From positions 25,314,393-25,378,392 of the forward strand of contig JAQMRL010000006.1 in NCBI GenBank assembly GCA_035578175.1: a stretch of DNA of 64,000 nucleotides, written 5' to 3'. Below the pieces are notes generated by a model. The model was not told the origin of the DNA. It saw only the letters and a list, made by a program, of their open reading frames with translations, and did not search any database. Positions 21,550 through 32,855 of this stretch are shown here, piece after piece. Every line of letters begins with the position of its first letter. Position 1 is the first letter of the stretch. The translations under genes and the position numbers were made by a program. Origin of the DNA: Catonia carolina (Eukaryota; Arthropoda; Insecta; Hemiptera; Achilidae).

Positions 21550-22682
21550 AGGCGCATTTACACGTGCAATGATTTGCAGGCGTTAGTTCTCACTGGCGCC
21601 CCAGTAAAACGATGCATGTATGTGTAAACCACTGTCTGTGTGCAAGTTTCAACATGCATGCACAGAAAGAAACTTGCATGGAATTTCCTGCAGCCTTCTG
21701 AAATTTTGTTTTCCAGTAAGTTTTTTTTTTGGTTTAACATCCGATTGTTCTGCAATTACTGCTAATGCAGACTGTGAAGAATGAAATGATTTTTGTAACG
21801 TATGAAAATATGCCGTGCCTGAATGGGACTCGAACCCAAGACTGCATGATGAGAGGCGAGCACGTTACCAACTACGCCAAAAAGTAAGTGTTTGGCGCGC
21901 CACTAAATAAAGATTTTCATAAATAAACTTTCGCCTCGCCTGTAGGCTATTGGCATACAGAAGGTGGTTTAATTTCAAACAGATTTTTCTCTATCATCCA
22001 TTATCTATTATTATATATTTTCATATAGATAGCTTTTTATTTTGCTCTATCTTTAAACGGTAACTTAAATAAGCGAAATTTTTAAAAATATTAAGTGGAG
22101 TAGTGATGAAACCATTAATTTTTGGAAAAATGTGAACAACTTCCTTGTTTGTGGGACGTACACTGTTGATCTTATAAAAACAGAAAAGATCAATTATTCG
22201 GTTATAAAAATTTGTCAATAGAAATGGGTATCGAAGGGGTTTCTGCAAAAGATGTCTTCTTTTCTAGTCTATGAGACGTTACCAGTCGAAAAACAAAAAT
22301 AAATTTTTCAGTTGTTAAGCGTAAATGGTAGTTACAACCTTCTTCTGCTGAAAGTTTGGTCAGAAGTTTCTCAGATGCGCCCAGAGTCTGTCTCCGAGAA
22401 ACCCATTTCCTCACTTACATACACAGCCTTTTCGCTTGTTTTTTTTCCTCTTCTCCAAATCATAAAATTAAATTATCAACCAATATTTTAGTGAAAACAC
22501 ATTAACTATTACGAAGTTCTTTTGACCAATGCAACAAATCACTGTTCTGCAAGCTTTCACGAACTTGACACTACACAACAGCAAAATAAAATGAAAATGG
22601 CGCGACAAAAAGCGTTTAATGTGTAAACCTCTACTGGCATCAATACCAGCGCCAGCAAATCATTGCACGTGTAAATGCACCT
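21550..22682 (-). mobile_element. Deleted PIF/Harbinger element with a nested SINE
   Basis: Terminal inverted repeats of about 30 bp (left AGGCGCATTTACACGTGCAA; right the complement of AGGTGCATTTACACGTGCAA), flanked by TAA (21547-21549, 22683-22685), the TWA duplication used by PIF/Harbinger. The minus-strand frame at 22202-22414 codes MRKWVSRRQTLGASEKLLTK and HLRLTTEKFIFV, matching the N-terminal part of Harbinger nucleases. The DDE catalytic region is missing. Confidence 0.8.
21722..21888 (-). mobile_element. tRNA-derived SINE, family S1, nested in the PIF element
   Basis: Minus-strand S1 copy (T-run, AACATCCGATTGTTCTGC, B-box complement ACTCGAACCC, A-box complement ACTACGCCA). A 7 bp repeat AGTAAGT (21715-21721 and 21889-21895) flanks it. 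It inserted after the PIF element. Confidence 0.8.
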
Positions 22683-22879
22683 TAAGAATATTGCACCGTA
22701 TCAAGAAGCTCATGCAGCTAATGTTCTTGCCTTTAAAAGACTGAAAAACACGTAAGGCCAAAAAATTTATTTAATGTCAGAAAAAACTTCATTTTTTTTT
22801 AAACAAATAAAGCACTGAAGTCTATTTATTAAGAACTTTGAATGTTAATTTACAGTATGTATCTTTCATCCTCCTCCAC

Positions 22880-23068
22880 CTCTCTGAACCATCTCTCCTC
22901 TTTTGATATCCATCTTTTTCCCAATTTCTACTGAACTAAACTCATTCACTTCAATCTTGGTCTACCTCTTGGTATTTTTCCTTCCACCTAAAGTACAGCA
23001 TCCTTTTAACATCCTTCCTCCAGTACCCTATCATTTAGCCTTCCTGTCCGGCCTCCCAAATCCACCAC
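22880..23068 (-). mobile_element. LINE-like fragment
   Basis: Pyrimidine-rich antisense of an RTE-like LINE tail (TCTTGGTCTACCTCTTGG, ACCCTATCATTTAGCC), resembling the fragment at 60725. Frames are broken. Confidence 0.4.
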
Positions 23069-24249
23069 AGATCCTTCTGACACCAGCACTTTACTTTTTC
23101 CTCAATGGAAGTTTTAGTCTTTATATTTACATATTTATTTTAAAATTTTTAAATTAACCATGAAATGGTGTCATGCCGATTTGCTGTCTTTGTTCGGTGT
23201 TGCGAGGCAAGCCACACATCCTTCTGACACCAGCACTACTTTATCCACAATGCAAGTTTTAGTCTTTATTTGGTTTATACTTATTTTAGTCTTTACATTC
23301 AAATATTTAATTAAAAATTTTTAAATTTACCCTGGACTGGTGTCATACGCCGATTTGCTGTCTTTGTTCGGTGTTGCAAGGCTACAGTCTTGTTGAGGTG
23401 TGGTTACACTTTTGTTATTTACAGAGACTTGTATAGATACTGAAGTCACAAGATTACCTTTCGCGTATGGATGAGCAGTGAGGAAGGGAAGTGAACATTC
23501 AACAGTGCTGCCAACCTCAACAGTGAGACACTACTCGTACATTTCATTACTGTGCAGTTTCTACATATACATTTCATAAGCTGTGGTTTATTCCGAGAAA
23601 ATGTTTTCTTCATAAACCTTATAAGAAATAAATGTGACCTGTAATATTGCCTATAGCTTAATTCCATAACTAGAAATGTTTGATTTACTGTAATTACCAG
23701 CTACCTTATTCCATTGGAAAAAATTTTCTACGAATGAATTGCCTTTACTATCGCTGTCACCGGCGTCTTCACTATCAGTCTCACTAATATCTACCTAACC
23801 GCTTCCTTTTTTTACCAGGTGTCGACAAAACTGTTGAAGAATAACTTCTTCATGTCTTTAATTTCCTTCTTTATTTTTCAAATTGGGGAAAGAGAAACAT
23901 CACAGTAGTTAGCCACTCGCTCATGGCTTTTGTTAAGAGGCATTTTTGTTTAGCTTCAACTTCACAACATTATTAGACTACATATTAGATTAGTCTGCCC
24001 ACGTTTTCGAGTGACTAACATTTCTGTTTACAGTAACAAACAGTTATATTCGTACAGTTAACCTACCAAAGGTTCCACGATATACTGTATATGCTCTAGG
24101 TATAGTATAAGTTATTGTGTTTGTTGTACTGAAATTAAAGCAGTCGGGCATGCGGAATGATGCTTTTCCCCCCTTTACCTCTCGTTGCAAACAAGGGCAA
24201 ACTCGTGACTCAAGTGACTGTACCTAGTAAAGGGATATGATACGGTTGT
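23069..24249 (+). repeat. Dispersed repeat R2, left part, with internal tandem duplication
   Basis: A ~150-170 bp unit (CCTTCTGACACCAGCACT to CTTTGTTCGGTGTTGC) is present twice in tandem at about 23069-23220 and 23221-23390. The second unit and onward matches, on the opposite strand, the sequence at 55045-55300. The piggyBac at 24254 interrupts this repeat, which resumes at 26974. Identity of the family is unknown. Confidence 0.55.
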
Positions 24250-24253
24250 TTAA

Positions 24254-26969
24254 CACTGGATCACACGCGTGGGCGGCGGAGCGCCGCTTTAGTCTATTTT
24301 TTAATGTATTGGCAACATTGTCACCACCATCGCGCTTTTCGGCTAGGAATGCTTTTACCTTACCCCCTCTTTTCTATTAGTAAATTTTTCACTCGTGAGT
24401 TAGTCTTTGTTCTAGAGTGACGTGATATTCGGCGCTCCGCCGCCGTTGCGTGTGTTGACGTTTCTGTATTTTGTTGTGTTGTTAACCAGTGCGCCGTCCT
24501 TGCGTGTTCTTTTGTTATTGTTTTTATCATAGTTTTTCTGTATTATAAAATATATTTTAATTTCTATTAGTTTTTATAGTGTTATAGTTATAATTTTATG
24601 TAATTTAGATATATTTATATTTAGTTTAGGCAATATAGTTTATAAATACTTTATATTTAGTTTTTTTATTTTAAGAAATTGTTCATATATTTATTTCCTG
24701 ATACTATGGCGATGTGTGGCATCAGTGAAGACAGAATTCAGAGTATGTTGCAAGAAGTGACGAGGAACGTGAAGTTGATGGGTTGTATTGTGAGAATGAA
24801 ATCAACGTTGATAACTCGGATTGCAGTGACGTTGAGGATCGCGAGTTGGAGGCCAATCCAGAACCAGCTAGTGATTCTGAAGAAAGTGAGGAGGATGGAG
24901 AGGAAACTGAGCCATCTGGGCCTACTTATCTGGGGAAGGATGGAACTACGATTTGGTTCAGCAATCCCGTGAGAAACAAAACCATAAAACGCTCCGAAAA
25001 TATAGTAACAAATCTTCCAGGTCTAAGAGAAGCGAAACGTGCGCAATGCGACATCGACGCTTGGAATCTTTTCTTTTCAGAAGAAATGCTACACAAGATT
25101 GTTGAATATACAAATATAAAAATAACAAATGTTCAAAAAAACTATAGCAGAGAAAGAGATGCGAAACACACAGATTACCTGGAAATGAAGTCTCTTATTG
25201 GTCTCCTTTATCTGGCAGGATCTTGTCACTCTAACAAACGAAATAATTTAGATTTATGGAGAACAGATGGTGCACGAGTAGAACTCTTTCGCCTCATGTG
25301 TGGGGTAAATAGATTCAAATTTTTGATTCAAATGCTCCGTTTTGATGACATTTCCGATATAAATAGATTAGAGAGAAAGGCTCTCGATAAACTATATTGT
25401 TTTAGAGAGGTTTTTGATTTATTTGTGTCTAACTAACTGTAAGAAATATTACAGCCATGGTATATGTGTAACTGTTGACGAGATGCTTCCTAACTTTAGA
25501 GGAAAATGCAGCTTTCGAGTTTTTATGCCCTCAAAACCAGGAAAATATGGAATCAAGGTTTGGGCATGCTCTGATTCGAAGACATATTACACCTCAAATA
25601 TGGAAATTTTTATACGAAATCAACCAAAAGGTCCTTCGTATGTCGAAAATCACATGTAAGCCGTAGAAGAGAGAATGATTCAACCTATCGAAAACACTGG
25701 ACGTAATGTCACATGCGATAATCTGTTCACATCTATTCCTCTTGCAGAAAGTCTTTTGGCAAAAAAGCTGACGCTTGTCGGTACGCTTCGAAAGCAAAAA
25801 CGGGAGATACCAGAATTGTTATTTGCTAAAAACAAAAGGAGACCAGTAGCCAGCTCCATATTTGCATTTCAGAAAAATATTAACTCTTGTTTCTTATAAG
25901 GCGAACAAAAACAAAATTGTCTGCCTCCTTTCTACGATGCATGATGACGACACCATCGATGGTGATACGGGAGATTTATTGAAACCCGAAATATTTAGCT
26001 TTTATAACAGCACAAAGTATGGAGTAGATATTAGCGATGCGTTACAAAAAAATACTCCGTTTCTAGAATAGCAAGAAGATGGCCTCTTGCTATGTTTTTC
26101 TTCTTGCTCAATGTTGGAGGAGTTAACTCCTCTGTAATATTTACTGCTAATAATGTTAAAAAGACACCCAGAAAAGAATTTTTGATTTCACTCTCTCGAA
26201 CTTTATGTGAAGGGCAAGCAAAGCGAAGAATATACGAAACACACATACCGAATACTATGAAAACAAGACTGGGAGAATTGTTCGGTATTCAGGAAAGGAA
26301 GGAATACCCCCACCACCACATCCAGAAGATGTAAATAGAACTCCAGTCGGCAGAAAACTGTGCGCTTACTGCCCTTCAAAGAAAAACCGAAAAACGATAA
26401 AACTGTGTGTGCTTCCTGCAAAAGACGGATATGTGGAGAACATACAATTACGATTTGTAAAAATTGTACTTGGCCAGATCATAATATGGGCCAATAATTA
26501 TTTTGTATTTTAGTATAAGTTTTGAATTTTAATATTTTTGTCATTTTCTATAGGCTGTAGGTTCAGATTCGTAATGATATTTTGTAGTGTTAGTACTGTA
26601 TATAAGTAGTTTAATGTAATATTTCTTAAGTAGTTTAAGATTTTGAGTAATTATTGTAATTAGATTATTTAGTTAATGGGTTTTTAAATATAATTACTAA
26701 AATTGTTATTTTCGTTAAAATATGTAGGCCTATCATTTATTGGTATGCGCCTGTAGGTTAACTGTAATTATTAATTCAGATACTTGTATACATTTCTAAA
26801 TAAATAAAAAAATATATAAAAAATTACCCAAAATAATAAAATAATAAAAAAAAATCACAAACAAAATAAAGTGTCAAATAATGGAAACATTATATTAATT
26901 TACTGAACAGCGGCGTGGCGCCGCCCGTGCGTGTGATGGCGTAACAAAACTGATGCGTGTGAACTAGTG
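24254..26969 (+). mobile_element. Degenerate piggyBac transposon, nearly full length
   Basis: 2716 bp flanked by TTAA (24250-24253, 26970-26973). The ends share CACTRGWTCACACGC, and a GC-rich sub-terminal motif (GGGCGGCGGAGCGCCGC) is repeated inverted near the right end. It holds one broken transposase gene. No other element of this type and completeness is in the window. Confidence 0.92.
24706..26495 (+). pseudogene. piggyBac transposase, broken by frameshifts and a stop
   Basis: Starts MAMCGISEDRIQSMLQE with an acidic N-terminal region. A frameshift near 24750 moves to the frame of 24783-25436 (TYLGKDGTTIWFSNP, then NLPGLREAKRA; the DDE_Tnp_1_7-type domain). The next change is near 25437. 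The three catalytic Asp positions are recognisable: VTVDEMLPNFRG, TCDNLFTSIPLAESLL and STKYGVDISDAL. A TAA interrupts at about 25657, and further shifts occur near 25880, in an A7 run at 26045 and near 26300. The end keeps Cys-rich finger motifs (CAYCPSKKNRKTIKLC, then a CGEH/CKNC pattern). It cannot make an intact enzyme. Confidence 0.9.
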
Positions 26970-26973
26970 TTAA

Positions 26974-27469
26974 TGGCAATTGACATTTTATGTAACAAGC
27001 TTCCATAATCACTCTAGAAATGTATTTTATATTAGACGTGCATCCACTAACTATTCCCTATATACACTACTGAATAGAATGATGAACTTTTTAATAGAAT
27101 TTCTGCTGTTGTCGACTTTGATCTCTTTCATTATGATACTCCCACATTTAAAATTAATTTAATTCATTCAATTACCTTCATTGATTTACTTCCCTCCGAT
27201 ACTGCATACTCTGTTTTTGCAGTTTGCCTCCGGTAAAGTAGAATAGCTACCTATATTTTATTTTTTCTTTCTTTCTTGTTTATTTTTATTAGCATAATAA
27301 AACTAAAATATTTTAAAATAATATAAGTTAATTTTACAATTTAATGTTTGTTTAGTTTTAAATTCTATTTAGTCTTAAAATATAATACTTAATTCAATCT
27401 TAATGCTGTTTATGTAATACTGTACACTGTAATTGGGTCATTATAAGGTCTGATGTGTACAATCAAATA
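26974..27469 (+). repeat. Dispersed repeat R2, right part
   Basis: Continues R2 after the piggyBac. AGCTTCCATAATCACTC at 26999 and GTCTTAAAATATAATACTTA near 27373 match the complement of 54845-55045. Non-coding. Confidence 0.6.
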
Positions 27470-27720
27470 TCTAACATATAAAATTCTCGTGTTACAGTGT
27501 TAGTTGCCATACTCCTCCGAAACAACTTAACCGATTTTGATGAAATTTTATATATGTACACTTGGTAGGTCTGAGAATAGGTTTTTATCTATTTTTTATA
27601 CCCCTAAGTGATAAGGATGGTCCACTAAAAATTTTTTTTTTGACAAATTTTTTTTTTATGTGGCATTAAAACATACATACACTCCTAAATTTTCACCCTT
27701 TGACCACCAACCCCTATTTT
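27470..27720 (+). mobile_element. Helitron 5' end
   Basis: Begins after an A with TCTAACATATAAAATTCTCG, then ACTCCTCCGAAACAACTTAA and CCGATTTTGATGAAATTTTA, a leader typical of insect Helitrons, followed by GGTAGGTCTGAGAATAGG and a T/A-rich run. No CTRR 3' end found nearby, so it is truncated or its end is beyond recognition. Confidence 0.6.
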
Positions 27721-27967
27721 TTTAAAGCAATATTAGTAATTTAATAATTTTCTACTCTCGGCGGTCGATAACTGATCAGTTATTCCTGCCAGGTGTCTAC
27801 CAGTGTCACTCTCACTTCGTAAACAGCACAGAGAACAAAGCCGGTCTCCGATCTTTCTCACACAATAAGCTTTCTCTCACTCCCTATACGGTTTTCGGTC
27901 ATTATTATTGTTTGTGCATAGATCATAGTAGTGACGTTTACTATTATAATTTTATGCCCCTGTCATT

Positions 27968-28118
27968 AGTTTTTTTTTTGTTTTACGTCTGACTGTTCGG
28001 AAATTTCTGTTAATACAACCGATGGATAATGATGGTAATTAAAATGAGTGATGAAAAAATGCCAGACCTGATCGGGAATCGAACCCAGTACCCCGTCGTA
28101 GAAACCACTATGCTAACA
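27968..28118 (-). mobile_element. tRNA-derived SINE, family S2 copy
   Basis: T-run tail complement, GTTTTACGTCTGACTGTTCG, GCCAGACCTGATCGGGAATC, and a head remnant AACCACTATGCTAACAAGCC. The B box is intact; the A box is mutated. Confidence 0.65.
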
Positions 28119-28330
28119 AGCCTTATATAAAATAAAATAAATTTTATATTTTCCATAAAAACATGTTTTCTGTTCTTGAGCAATAAATAAATAAATAAAT
28201 AAATCCAGTTATATTTGCATCAAACTGCCAAATTTAGATATGCACTGATATCCGAAAAGTAATATTGATTTTGAATATAGAAGGTTCTACTAATAATGTA
28301 CGAGAGACAATTGTTAATTAAAATTCTTAC

Positions 28331-28391
28331 CTGGATCAATATTTGGAGGTGGTTTAATGGGCGGTAGATCCAACAAAGACACCGGGCGATT
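28331..28391 (-). CDS. YLPM1: YLPM1 exon 11 (61 bp)
   Basis: Residues 985-1004 plus one base: NRPVSLLDLPPIKPPPNIDP. The acceptor is TTAATGTAG and the donor GTAAGA. The phase-1 end leaves a G that joins exon 12 to make GAT (Asp). The LLDLPP motif followed by Pro-rich sequence resembles a short linear interaction motif; no partner can be named. It is followed by an 8 kb intron. Confidence 0.8.
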
Positions 28392-28459
28392 CTACATTAA
28401 ACAGAATAAAGAAACACCTTATCATTAAAATCTGACAAAATCAAAACTATACTTTACAC

Positions 28460-28895
28460 CAGGGGTTCTCAACCTTTCAGGCTCTGTGCCTCCCTTAGTA
28501 GACTGACTTTTCATCACGCCTCCCCTATACTATTACCCCCTTATATGGTCAACACAAGTACTTAGAATTTCAATTTGTAACTATAGAGAGTTTAGGGGTG
28601 GGATAAAGGTTAGACTTGCAGGTAATACAATTAAATATTTGATAACTTTTTACAAAATGTTTAATACTACCTTCAATACATTTTTCAACATACAGTCAAA
28701 TCACAGAACCAAAAAACTTAAAATATAATTGTTTACGAAATCATCAAACTCTAACATTGAGTGTTGTACAATAAAATAATGGTGTTAGAAATATAAAGCC
28801 AGGAACTAACCTGGGTTAATCATAGCTTTTTTTATTCTAATACGATGACACCTCCCTTGAAAATCTTCTACGCCCCCCCAGGTTGAGAACCCCTG
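28460..28895. mobile_element. hAT-type MITE with perfect 8 bp TSD
   Basis: Terminal inverted repeats begin CAGGGGTTCTCAACCTTTC on the left and CAGGGGTTCTCAACCTGG (complement) on the right, the classical hAT end. CTTTACAC is duplicated exactly at 28452-28459 and 28896-28903. 436 bp, non-coding, in intron 10. Confidence 0.92.
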
Positions 28896-29162
28896 CTTTA
28901 CACAATAAACTATAATTTATCAAACTTTAACAGGAAATTTAACTTTCAGTTAAATAAACTTTTCTCTTTTTCTTCTTCTTCGTTTTCTTAGTGCCATATC
29001 ATCAATGGACATTGGAGCTCATCATGGTCCATCTAATCCTTTCCATGGCAGATCAATAAAAAAATTTTAGAACAGTAAATCACAAAATTTTTATTGGTTT
29101 GTTGGTAAAATAGAAACTTGTACCACAGGTACTTTCAAAACACTCGCACAGTGCAGTATATG

Positions 29163-29522
29163 CCCATAACAGGCAGGTGGAGTGTTTAAATTGTTTGCAC
29201 TCTATCTGCTAGTTCCAGGGCTTTACAAAATAGTTCTGTTTCTTATCACATGATCGCCCAATTACATAACCGAAGCATTTACGAACAGAAGAGGTAGAGG
29301 TGTAAAAGACGAGTTATTTCCTCTAAGAGTAATGAATTTCATAATACAGGCAGACCCTGTGGTGAATAAAGTGAAGGTGTCATTTGCAGAATGGAAAGTA
29401 GATGCTTTTCACAGGGCATGCTGTGAAAAGATAAATAAACCACTTATTCCTCGTCTTACTTAGTAAAACCTTTAGAGGTTCAAAGCAGCCTTTAGGCTGA
29501 TGACCTAAACAACAACCACAAC
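29163..29522 (+). mobile_element. R1 retroposon, copy a, with TSD
   Basis: R1 is a ~390 bp repeat starting CCCATAACAGGCAGGTGG and ending GGCTGATGACCTAAACAACA. Copy a is flanked by the 11 bp repeat TGCAGTATATG (29152-29162 and 29523-29533) and has an AAC-rich tail. This points to target-primed retroposition. The end contains GGTTCAAAG/GGTTCAAACC, similar to a tRNA B box, but no matching A box was found, so the source is unclear. Confidence 0.8.
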
Positions 29523-29539
29523 AATGCAGTATATGGGGA

Positions 29540-30330
29540 TATCCCATGAAATATCCCGATGCCCATGAATGGGTTAAACATCTGATGGAATTATTCATGT
29601 TCTGAGTTCATGCCTTATAACTGCTAACAAGATTTAACATTCAACATCAATTGAAATTAATTTTTGTGACATTTATGACAGTAAAGATGGCACTAACATT
29701 TTGCGGATGGATGACACCTCTAAGATATCATGGTTCTCTTGTATTTCTACAGGTATTCAGTTTCTATTCTGGGAACAGCTAGGCGGTATTTCCTTTTGTG
29801 ATACAGTGCCTCAGAACCATGAACTCTACTTAGTGGTGAAGATCATTTTAAGATACTGACTCTTGTTTATGTTTTGGCAATTTTGAAATAGTCAGTACGT
29901 TAATCGCTTTTAGTTAATTATACTTTTTATTTTCTAATAGGGTATGCTATTGATAATTAATCATATTAAACCTTAAGTTTGAACAAAAAATGAGAGCATT
30001 TTGAAATATTTTTTTATTACTTTCAATTTTTAATGGTTTTCAAAGCTAAGATAGGCTATTCCTGGGAGTATACAAGAATTGGTGATTTAAATCTAACAGC
30101 CACTTTTGAATCTTGATTCAATTAAAAAAATTAATCAATTGTAAAAAATTATTTACAAAAAAAATTTATGAAATAATTAATAAAAATCCACATAAAAATT
30201 TTGATTAGTTTACGATGACGGACGATGCCAGACAGGTGACAGGTCTCATATTTAGCACAAAAAAGATTAATCACAGGTGATTTCTTACATAACCAAGCCG
30301 TGTTCAACATGTGAATACACCAAAAACATA
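29540..30330. other. Intron 10 remainder, no recognisable content
   Basis: AT-rich sequence next to exon 10, no supported repeat or gene. Confidence 0.4.
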
Positions 30331-30370
30331 TCATTTATAATGAAAGAAAAAGAATAATCAAGTCTCTTAC

Positions 30371-32059
30371 CTTAGCTGGCCCACCAAATGGAGGGACATC
30401 ATTCTTTCCTCTACTATCAAATCTCCCAGGAGAGGTTACAGGATCACTGAATCTTGGAAATCTGTCTCCTGGCAAGTCTCCTGAAGGTCCACCAAAGCTT
30501 CTTCTATCATCGTCAAATCCTCTGTCGGGTCCACTAAATCTATCACCAGAATCTCTAAATCCAAAACCTCCAGGTTTGTTGAAGCCTCCAGGTTCATCAA
30601 ACCCTGCCCTTGGACTATCGCCAAAACGATTACCAAATCTACCACCATCAGGTCCTCTTGGGAAAAATCGATCAGGACCATCTCCAGGACCATCATTAGG
30701 AAAATCATCTGGATTGTCACGTCCTCCAAATCGATCTGGTGGTCCATCCCCAAGAAGACCTCCACCACCTCTAAACCTAGGAGGAAACCTGTCACCATCA
30801 CCAGGACCACGGAGTCCAGGAAACTTATCAAAATCATCACCCCTTGGCCCAAATGGTCTGTCTCTCTCATCTCTTGGTCCTCCAAATCTGTCAGGGCCAT
30901 CACCAGGGCCTCGCAGATCAGGAAATCTATCCGGCCCATCTTTAAATCCGAATCTGTCACCAGGCCCATTAGGTCCACCTCGTGGAAATCTATCTCCGAA
31001 CTCATTACGACCTGGAAAATCTGGACCGCCTCTAGGACCAGGACCAGGACCAGGCCCAGCTCTATCATCCTGATCTCCAAATCTATCATCAATGTCAGTG
31101 AAACCACCTCTCGGGCCTTGTCTATCTCCAAGCGATCTTCCAGGATCATTTAATTTGTCATCAAAATCTCTTGGCCCTGTAGGTCCAGGTCCAAATTTAT
31201 CACCACCAAAGGGTGGCCTATCAGGAAAATCATCAAATGGTCTATCAAAAGGTCCTCTTGGGGGAAATCTATCTCTGAAGTTACCACCTCGTGGACCTAA
31301 AAATCTATCATCATCATTTGGCCCTCCCCCACCACTTCTAAATCTGTCTGGGCCATCTTTTGATCCGACTGAACCTCTAGAAAAGTTGGTAGATTCATCA
31401 GGTGGTAGATCTGATTCACCCCATCTAGAACTTTTTACTGGAGAATCGCCTTCAGGACCCCAACGTGAACCAGAAAATCTGGAACCAGGACCTCCTTTAA
31501 AATCATCATCAAAATTCTTATTTCCGTCTTTATTATCTTTCTTATCCATCAATCCTGGTGGAGGCCCTCTGTTCTTATCAAATCCATCCATCAAACTAGG
31601 AATACCTTGCTTATTTCTGAAAGGAGAATCGCCCTCAAAAGGTCCACCCATTTTTGGAGGCGGTAAATTGAATTGTGAAAATGATGGCGGTTGTTTCATG
31701 TTACCAAAATTATCACCACCAAATGGAGGTTTCCCAAATGGCTGAGGTCCTCCAAATCCTGAATTTGGATCTGGCCCACCAGAGAACCGTGATCCTTGAT
31801 CACTCTTCGGAAAATCAAATGCCTTACAATCATCAGATGTTTTAAGTAATGGTTGACTTTTATTAACAGGCTCCGGATAACCCAAATCGTTACCACCTCG
31901 GCCACCTCTGAAATTGGAATCATTTTTATTGCCTTGCCCTGAACTTCCACCGCTTAACAAATCTAACCCTGGTATTCCTTTATTTCCCTGATTACTACTA
32001 CTACTGCCTACAAAACCTAACTGTGAATTATTTGACTGGTGATCCTTTGACTGGTCAAC
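30371..32059 (-). CDS. YLPM1: YLPM1 exon 10: 563-codon G/P/D/R/F repeat exon
   Basis: The largest exon (residues 422-984), phase 0 both sides; acceptor TGTTACAG, donor GTAAGA. The first third is Ser/Gly/Asn-rich (VDQSKDHQSNNSQLGF, LLSGGSSGQGN). The rest is a degenerate repeat with units such as GPDRF, FGDRF, PGDRFP, RGGPNGPGDRF and FPRGP. Vertebrate YLPM1 has an equivalent GPRFEG/RPDGPRP-type region, so the location fits the family. The content of Gly, Asp, Pro, Phe and Arg predicts an intrinsically disordered, RGG-like domain with alternating charges; a role in RNA binding or condensates is an inference. The frame is open across all 1689 bp, and the repeat gives long open frames in other phases, which are shadows. 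Confidence 0.93.
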
Positions 32060-32089
32060 CTGTAACAAAACAAAATCCATATATTTCAT

Positions 32090-32850
32090 GAATGTGAATT
32101 AGATACCTCAGATAAGTGTATCGAAAAAGTCAATAACAATTTACAATAAAATCAAAGGTGTACAACAGCATTACTAGGTGATAGAAAATCACATCCAAGA
32201 CTTTAACATACATACAGGTACATTAGGATCAGAACTTTAATGAATGAGTACGACAATTTATTCAAAAACTAACCACAAAATATTAGAGAATTCTGTCAAA
32301 GATGAAATTACTGTGTCAGAATTACTAAGGTATTTCAACTTCTCAGCAATAAATAAATATATACAGTAATTATAAAATTAAAAAGACATTGTCTACCATA
32401 ACTGTAAAAATACTACACTGTCACCCATTTCATAGTAATCGATGTAATTTCACTACCCATGTCAACAACGTAATAGTTACACACTTACACAACAACAAAC
32501 AATTAATGGTCAAAAGATATTTTGACAATATTTAAAAGGAAAGAGTTTGTTCCAAAATTCTCTAGCACGACTGAATTTTTAGAAGCGTTAATGTCAATAA
32601 CAATAGTTGATAAGTCGGGTTATTTCCAAAAATTGTTAGAAATATAGTGTTTAAATGGTTAGTATAGGCCTATTGTTGCAACCTGAGAATGATCAGCATA
32701 CCTATTTAGATAAATAGCACTTTTGTAATGATGTTATATTGTATGTAACCTTCAAATGCTTTAGATAAGTTTTATAAAGAACCAACAAAAATGAAACAAA
32801 AGCAGTTGGCCATAGCCAGTAAATTATATGATTATTTGTTCAGTAAATTT
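32090..32850. other. Intron 9, no recognisable content
   Basis: AT-rich sequence upstream of exon 10; no frame or repeat supported. Confidence 0.4.
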
Positions 32851-32855
32851 ATATA

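Noticed and set aside
30436..31745. Long open frames in other phases and on the plus strand of YLPM1 exon 10 (237, 165 and 217 codons)
   Set aside because: They are shadows of the G/P/D/R/F repeat exon; their composition follows from the repeated codons, and only the 584-codon frame joins neighbouring exons in phase.
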